A DNA stretch of 10,129 nucleotides from Ruaniaceae bacterium (GTDB lineage: Bacteria > Actinomycetota > Actinomycetes > Actinomycetales > Actinomycetaceae), in contig JAKDIE010000027.1 of the NCBI GenBank assembly GCA_030450655.1, positions 1 to 10,129 of the forward strand, in the 5' to 3' direction. Positions within the stretch are counted from its first letter, which is position 1. The number at the start of each line of letters is the position of its first letter. Made by a program: the position numbers and the translations under genes. The notes under the pieces are model-generated. The model saw only the letters and a program-made list of their open reading frames with translations, made no database searches and was not told the DNA's origin. Of the stretch, positions 7,299 through 10,129 are shown piece after piece.

Positions 7299-7320
7299 CA
7301 CGCCGAAAGGGAGCAGGGTT

Positions 7321-8259
7321 ATGGACTACCTCGCGCAGTTGGGCGCCGGCCCCACGTCGCTCGCCGTTGATGTGGGCGGCACGTTCATCAAGTGGGCCGT
7401 GCTCGACGGCGAGGGGAACCTGCACCAGGCATCCCGCTATCCCACCCCACGAGGGGACAACCCTGCCGAATCTGTGGCGAACGCCGTCGCCGAAATCGCC
7501 GAGATCGCCCGCCGCGAGAACCCCGAGATCGCCGTCATCGGAATGACGATTCCCGGGACCGTTGATCCGGTAGCCGGGATCGGAATCTACTCGGAGAATC
7601 TCGGGTGGAGGAACGCGCCAATCCGCCAGATGGTGGAGGATCGCACGGGCGCCCTCGTCACCCTGATTCACGATGTCCGCGCGGCGGGTAACGCCGAGGT
7701 CCACCTCGGCGCCGCCGCCGGGTATCGCGAGGTGGCAGTGGTGCCGATCGGAACGGGCATTTCCGCCGCACTCAACAGTGGCGGCGCACCGGTTGACGCG
7801 CGCGGATACGCCGGGGAGATCGGGCATCTGCGGGTCACAGCCGAGCCCATCGCCTGCCAGTGCGGAGGAGTGGGATGCCTCGAAGCGTTCGCCTCCGCCG
7901 CCGGGATCGTGCGGCGGTACGCGGCACTCACCGGGACGGAGCCCGTACGCGGCGCGGATGTGGTCACGGAGCGCGCCCGCGCAGGCGACCCCATCGCGCA
8001 GCGGGTCTGGGACGAGGCGCTCGATGGCCTCGCCTTCGCCTGCGCCGCACTCTGCGCCACCACCGCGCCCGAGGTAATCGTCTTCGCCGGAGGCCTCTCG
8101 GAGGAGGGCGGGGATTTCCTCGACCAGATCCGCGAACGGCTCGCGCCCCAGGTCACGGTGGTTCCCATGCCCGCGCTCGTGACCTCCACCTTCAGATCTG
8201 CCGCCGGGCTCGTTGGTGCCGCGCTGGCCGCGCGATCAGCATGGTCCGCGCACAACTAG
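7321..8259 (+). CDS. ROK-family sugar kinase
   Basis: This 312-aa cytoplasmic kinase of the ROK family would phosphorylate a hexose or N-acetylhexosamine with ATP. It has DVGGT at 17-21 (phosphate loop), the probable catalytic Asp118 in IHDVRAAGNAE, GTGIS at 144-148, GEIGH at 165-169, and the zinc motif CQCGGVGCLE at 179-188, giving His169, Cys179, Cys181 and Cys186 as zinc ligands. There is no N-terminal helix-turn-helix, so it is an enzyme and not a ROK repressor. The usual Asn two residues after the catalytic Asp is Arg120, so sugar specificity should not be assigned by similarity to glucokinase. AAAGGGAG at 7306-7313 precedes the ATG by 7 bases. It is probably cotranscribed with the SIS gene. 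Its stop overlaps the stop of the opposing DeoR gene. Confidence 0.9.
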   Translation: MDYLAQLGAGPTSLAVDVGGTFIKWAVLDGEGNLHQASRYPTPRGDNPAESVANAVAEIAEIARRENPEIAVIGMTIPGTVDPVAGIGIYSENLGWRNAPIRQMVEDRTGALVTLIHDVRAAGNAEVHLGAAAGYREVAVVPIGTGISAALNSGGAPVDARGYAGEIGHLRVTAEPIACQCGGVGCLEAFASAAGIVRRYAALTGTEPVRGADVVTERARAGDPIAQRVWDEALDGLAFACAALCATTAPEVIVFAGGLSEEGGDFLDQIRERLAPQVTVVPMPALVTSTFRSAAGLVGAALAARSAWSAHN

Positions 8260-9059
8260 CCTGCCGCGTCGCCCCCGGCGCCGATCACCTTTACCCCCAC
8301 GTCTTCGAGTTCGGAACGCTGCGAATCGGTGATCCGGCGATCGGTCACGAACCCGTCGAAGTCTGCCAGCGCGCCGATCCGCACGAAGGCGCGCTCACCG
8401 ATCTTGCTGGAATCCGCGACGATGTACGAAACCCGGGCGCGCTGAGTCATCACCCGATTCACCCGCGCCTCCTCGTCGTCGTGAATCATCGCCCCGTCCA
8501 CCGCATGCACGGCGTTCACCCCCACGAAGGCGATGTCCAGGGACATCTGGGTGAGGGTCTGCTCCGCGAACGGCCCGGTCAGTTCGAAGGAGCGCGAGCG
8601 AACCACACCGCCCGGCACCACCACCTTGACGCGCGGCCGCAGCACCAGGAGCGAGGCGATGTTGATCGCGTTCGTGACCACGGTGAGCGAGGGTTCGTTC
8701 GAATCGGGTTCGGGCTCGGACTGGGCGGCGAGGCGCTCGGCGAGAACCGTCATGGTGGTGCCGCCGGAGAGCCCCACGATCGAACCCGAGGGGATGAGAC
8801 CGCTCACGTACGCGGCGATCTCGCGCTTCGCATCGGAATGCTGGCCGTACTTGTAGCGCAGCGGCAGATCGAAGGACTCCGAGTAGCTCTGCGCTCCCCC
8901 ATGCGTCCGCTTGATGAGCCGCTGCTCGGCGAGCGAATCGAGGTCCCGCCGAGCCGTTGCGGCAGAGACCTTCAGTTCGTCAACCAGTTCCTCCACCGTG
9001 ACGCTCGCACGCTCGTTGATGAGCTCGAGGATCACGGAGAGCCTGTCCGTACGCGTCAT
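8256..9059 (-). CDS. DeoR-family transcriptional regulator
   Basis: This 267-aa repressor-type protein has an N-terminal winged helix-turn-helix (about 5-57), with VTVEELVDELKVSAATARRDL at 20-40 followed by the conserved LIKRTHGGA at 48-56. A C-terminal sugar-phosphate-sensing domain follows, with GLSGGTT at 96-102, VVTNAINIA, a glycine pair in VPGGVV and DIAFVGVNAV. Members of this family usually release DNA when they bind a phosphorylated sugar intermediate. A Ser stands where many relatives have Asp in the first sensor loop (DxGTT type), and an acidic insert with EPEPDSNEP lies after it. The ATG overlaps the aldolase stop as ATGA, so the two are cotranscribed. The likely targets are the divergent SIS-ROK and aldolase/GatZ promoters, which is inferred from position and the dyad at 6362-6398. 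Confidence 0.93.
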   Translation of the reverse strand: MTRTDRLSVILELINERASVTVEELVDELKVSAATARRDLDSLAEQRLIKRTHGGAQSYSESFDLPLRYKYGQHSDAKREIAAYVSGLIPSGSIVGLSGGTTMTVLAERLAAQSEPEPDSNEPSLTVVTNAINIASLLVLRPRVKVVVPGGVVRSRSFELTGPFAEQTLTQMSLDIAFVGVNAVHAVDGAMIHDDEEARVNRVMTQRARVSYIVADSSKIGERAFVRIGALADFDGFVTDRRITDSQRSELEDVGVKVIGAGGDAAG

Positions 9060-9892
9060 CGGGTCGCCTTCAGCACGCCGAGGAGCCGCACCACTTCGTC
9101 CACCATTGCGCTCCTGCCCGCACCAAGATACTTCCGAGGATCGACGATACCCGGCTGCGCGGACATGAACGCCGCGATCGCAGCCGTCATGGTCTTGTTC
9201 AGGTGCGTCGAGATGTTGATCTTCGTCATCCCCGCCTCCACGGCCCGGGTCAGTTCGTCGTCGGGCACTCCGGAGGAGCCATGAAGAACCAAGGGAACGC
9301 GGATCGCCGCGCGCAGTTCGCGGATGAGATCAAGATCGAGGGAGGCGGTGCGCTCCGTCATGGCATGCGAGGTGCCGACGGCGACCGCCAGGGCATCCAC
9401 TCCCGTGGCACCAACGAAGTCCACGGCCTCGGACGGGCGAGTGCGTACCCCGGGAGCGTGAACGCCGTCCTTCCCGCCAACCTCCCCGAGCTCGGCCTCC
9501 ACCGAGACGCCCGCCGCGTGGGCCTCACGGACCACCTCCGCGGTGGCGGCCACGTTCGCCGCGTAGTCGAGCTTCGAGCCGTCGTACATGACCGAGTTCA
9601 TCCCCAGCGCGATCGCCTGCGTCACGAGCGCACGATCCTCGGCGTGATCGAGGTGCACCACGATGGGAGCGCTCGATTCGCGGGCCACGGCAAGAGTCGC
9701 CAGCGCGATCGGGGCGAGCGAGCCGTGATACTTGGCGGCGTTCTGGCTGATCTGCATCACCAGCCCGCACCCGGCACGCTCCGCGGCCTCCGCGAACGCC
9801 TCGGCATGCTCCACCTGGATCACATTGAAGGCCCCCACTCCGCGCCCCGCCGCGCGGGCACTCGCGACGAGTTCGATCGGATCAGTCAACAT
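9056..9892 (-). CDS. Class II (zinc) ketose-bisphosphate aldolase, GatY/KbaY/Fba type
   Basis: This enzyme (278 aa from the chosen start) cleaves a ketose 1,6-bisphosphate into dihydroxyacetone phosphate and an aldehyde phosphate. It has GVGAFNV at 18-24, VVHLDHAED at 78-86 with the proton-shuttling Asp82 and zinc ligand His83, VEAELGEVGG at 131-140, zinc ligand His176 in VGTSHAM, zinc ligand His204 in LVLHGSSG, and the phosphate-binding INIST at 225-229. These positions match E. coli GatY closely (Asp82, His83, His180, His208, from memory). An upstream ATG at 9916 would add 8 residues, but the start at 9892 has the stronger ribosome binding site and fits the family N-terminus. The stop overlaps the DeoR start. 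Tagatose- versus fructose-bisphosphate specificity is not settled; a GatZ-like neighbour favours the tagatose type. Confidence 0.88.
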   Translation of the reverse strand: MLTDPIELVASARAAGRGVGAFNVIQVEHAEAFAEAAERAGCGLVMQISQNAAKYHGSLAPIALATLAVARESSAPIVVHLDHAEDRALVTQAIALGMNSVMYDGSKLDYAANVAATAEVVREAHAAGVSVEAELGEVGGKDGVHAPGVRTRPSEAVDFVGATGVDALAVAVGTSHAMTERTASLDLDLIRELRAAIRVPLVLHGSSGVPDDELTRAVEAGMTKINISTHLNKTMTAAIAAFMSAQPGIVDPRKYLGAGRSAMVDEVVRLLGVLKATR

Positions 9893-9898
9893 GGGTGG

Positions 9899-9904
9899 CT
9901 CCTC
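9899..9904 (-). promoter_or_regulatory. Ribosome binding site deciding the aldolase start
   Basis: On the minus strand GAGGAG lies 6 bases before the ATG at 9892. The alternative ATG at 9916 has only GGAG 5 bases before it. Family N-termini start close to the inner ATG, so 9892 is preferred. Confidence 0.6.
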
Positions 9905-9916
9905 GGGGCTGCGCAT

Positions 9917-10056
9917 CGGTTCTCCGCGCCCCTCGCCTCCGCGAGAAACGCTGCTCGCCCAATTGTCTCCCGGACTGCCCCCACTTACCGCATTTCAACA
10001 CAACGAACCACGCCGCAGGTTGCCCTATGCATGTAGGCACGCCCGGCACAACAGAG
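9917..10056. promoter_or_regulatory. Divergent intergenic region between aldolase and GatZ-like gene
   Basis: This region must hold the promoters for the aldolase-DeoR pair (minus) and the GatZ-like gene (plus). I find no convincing -35/-10 pair on either strand. CATTTCAACA at 9991-10000 partly resembles the CACTTTCA half-site near the SIS gene (TTTCA shared), without a clear inverted partner. No strong hairpin is seen. Confidence 0.3.
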
Positions 10057-10062
10057 AAGGAG
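10057..10062 (+). promoter_or_regulatory. Ribosome binding site of the GatZ-like gene
   Basis: AAGGAG is followed, after a 9-base spacer, by the ATG at 10072. It is a strong site and supports the short open frame at the window end as a real gene start. Confidence 0.65.
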
Positions 10063-10071
10063 ATATCAAGA

Positions 10072-10129
10072 ATGAAGGACGCTTTGCGGGAGATTGCTCG
10101 CCGGAATAAGGGTGGGGAGGCCGTGGGGA
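10072..10129 (+). CDS. Probable GatZ/KbaZ-type tagatose-bisphosphate aldolase subunit, 3' partial
   Basis: Only 19 codons are present before the window ends. The translated start, MKDALREIARRNKGGEAVG, has the layout of GatZ/KbaZ N-termini: a short amphipathic helix, then K-x-G-E-x-x-G just before the ICSVCSAH-type motif that would follow outside the window. In enterobacteria GatZ/KbaZ proteins are needed for stability or activity of the GatY/KbaY aldolase; some members of the wider family are instead ketohexose or ketohexose-phosphate epimerases. The gene is divergent from the zinc aldolase at 9056-9892 and has a strong ribosome binding site. Identity rests on few residues plus context, so it is tentative. 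Confidence 0.55.
   Translation, partial: MKDALREIARRNKGGEAVG

Noticed and set aside
6467..7546. Open frame of 359 codons, + strand
   Set aside because: Frame shadow of the SIS and ROK genes, dominated by Arg/Gly/Pro/His with no domain.
7860..9284. Open frame of 474 codons, + strand
   Set aside because: It crosses the end of the ROK gene and runs antisense to the DeoR and aldolase genes, with an Arg/His-rich sequence lacking motifs; typical of antisense frames in GC-rich DNA.
9893..9916. Extension of the aldolase to the ATG at 9916
   Set aside because: It adds an atypical 8-residue leader; the inner ATG has a stronger ribosome binding site and matches the family N-terminus, though the outer start is not excluded.
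10024..10037. CCTA ... TAGG dyad before the GatZ-like gene
   Set aside because: Only four pairs around a six-base centre, which is expected by chance.

Overview
The window looks like chromosomal DNA of a high-GC Gram-positive bacterium (Actinomycetota). The evidence is strong G/C third-position bias, short spacers, start/stop overlaps inside operons, a lipoprotein sugar-binding protein with two permeases but no ATPase beside them, and a ROK kinase and SIS protein in actinobacterial style. I cannot name the genus. No RNA gene, insertion sequence, CRISPR array, origin or attachment site is visible. All gene identities are from reading translated motifs; no database was searched.

Region 1 (1-5038, + strand) is a carbohydrate uptake and hydrolysis operon: a sugar-binding lipoprotein cut at its 5' end by the window edge, MalF-type and MalG-type permeases joined by 4-base and 1-base overlaps, and a large cytoplasmic right-handed beta-helix enzyme. 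The enzyme has the features of a GH120 beta-xylosidase, including both expected catalytic acids (Asp385 and Glu408). The simplest reading is import of short xylose-containing oligosaccharides followed by intracellular hydrolysis. The ATPase must be encoded elsewhere.

Region 2 (5039-6416) holds a very strong 24-bp hairpin (5054-5110) between convergent genes, then a minus-strand acyl-CoA dehydrogenase-fold flavoprotein with no obvious link to sugar metabolism. A 102-bp divergent promoter region follows, with a TGAAAGTG/CACTTTCA dyad over the likely + strand promoter.

Region 3 (6417-10129) is a second sugar-phosphate cluster. A SIS-domain protein related to the GlmS/AgaS isomerase half and a ROK sugar kinase run on the + strand. 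They converge, with stop codons sharing CTAG, on a minus-strand pair: a class II (zinc) aldolase of the GatY/KbaY/Fba type and a DeoR-family repressor. Divergent from the aldolase, the first 19 codons of a probable GatZ/KbaZ-type protein begin at 10072 and run off the window. Together these suggest sugar or amino-sugar phosphorylation, aldose-ketose isomerisation or deamination, and aldol cleavage of a ketose bisphosphate, controlled by the DeoR protein. The substrate is not proven.

Nothing here is certainly a new system. The points most worth checking are the dyad operator, the large hairpin, the missing Schiff-base lysine in the SIS protein, the split aldolase and GatZ-like pair, and the flavoprotein without the usual catalytic glutamate motif.
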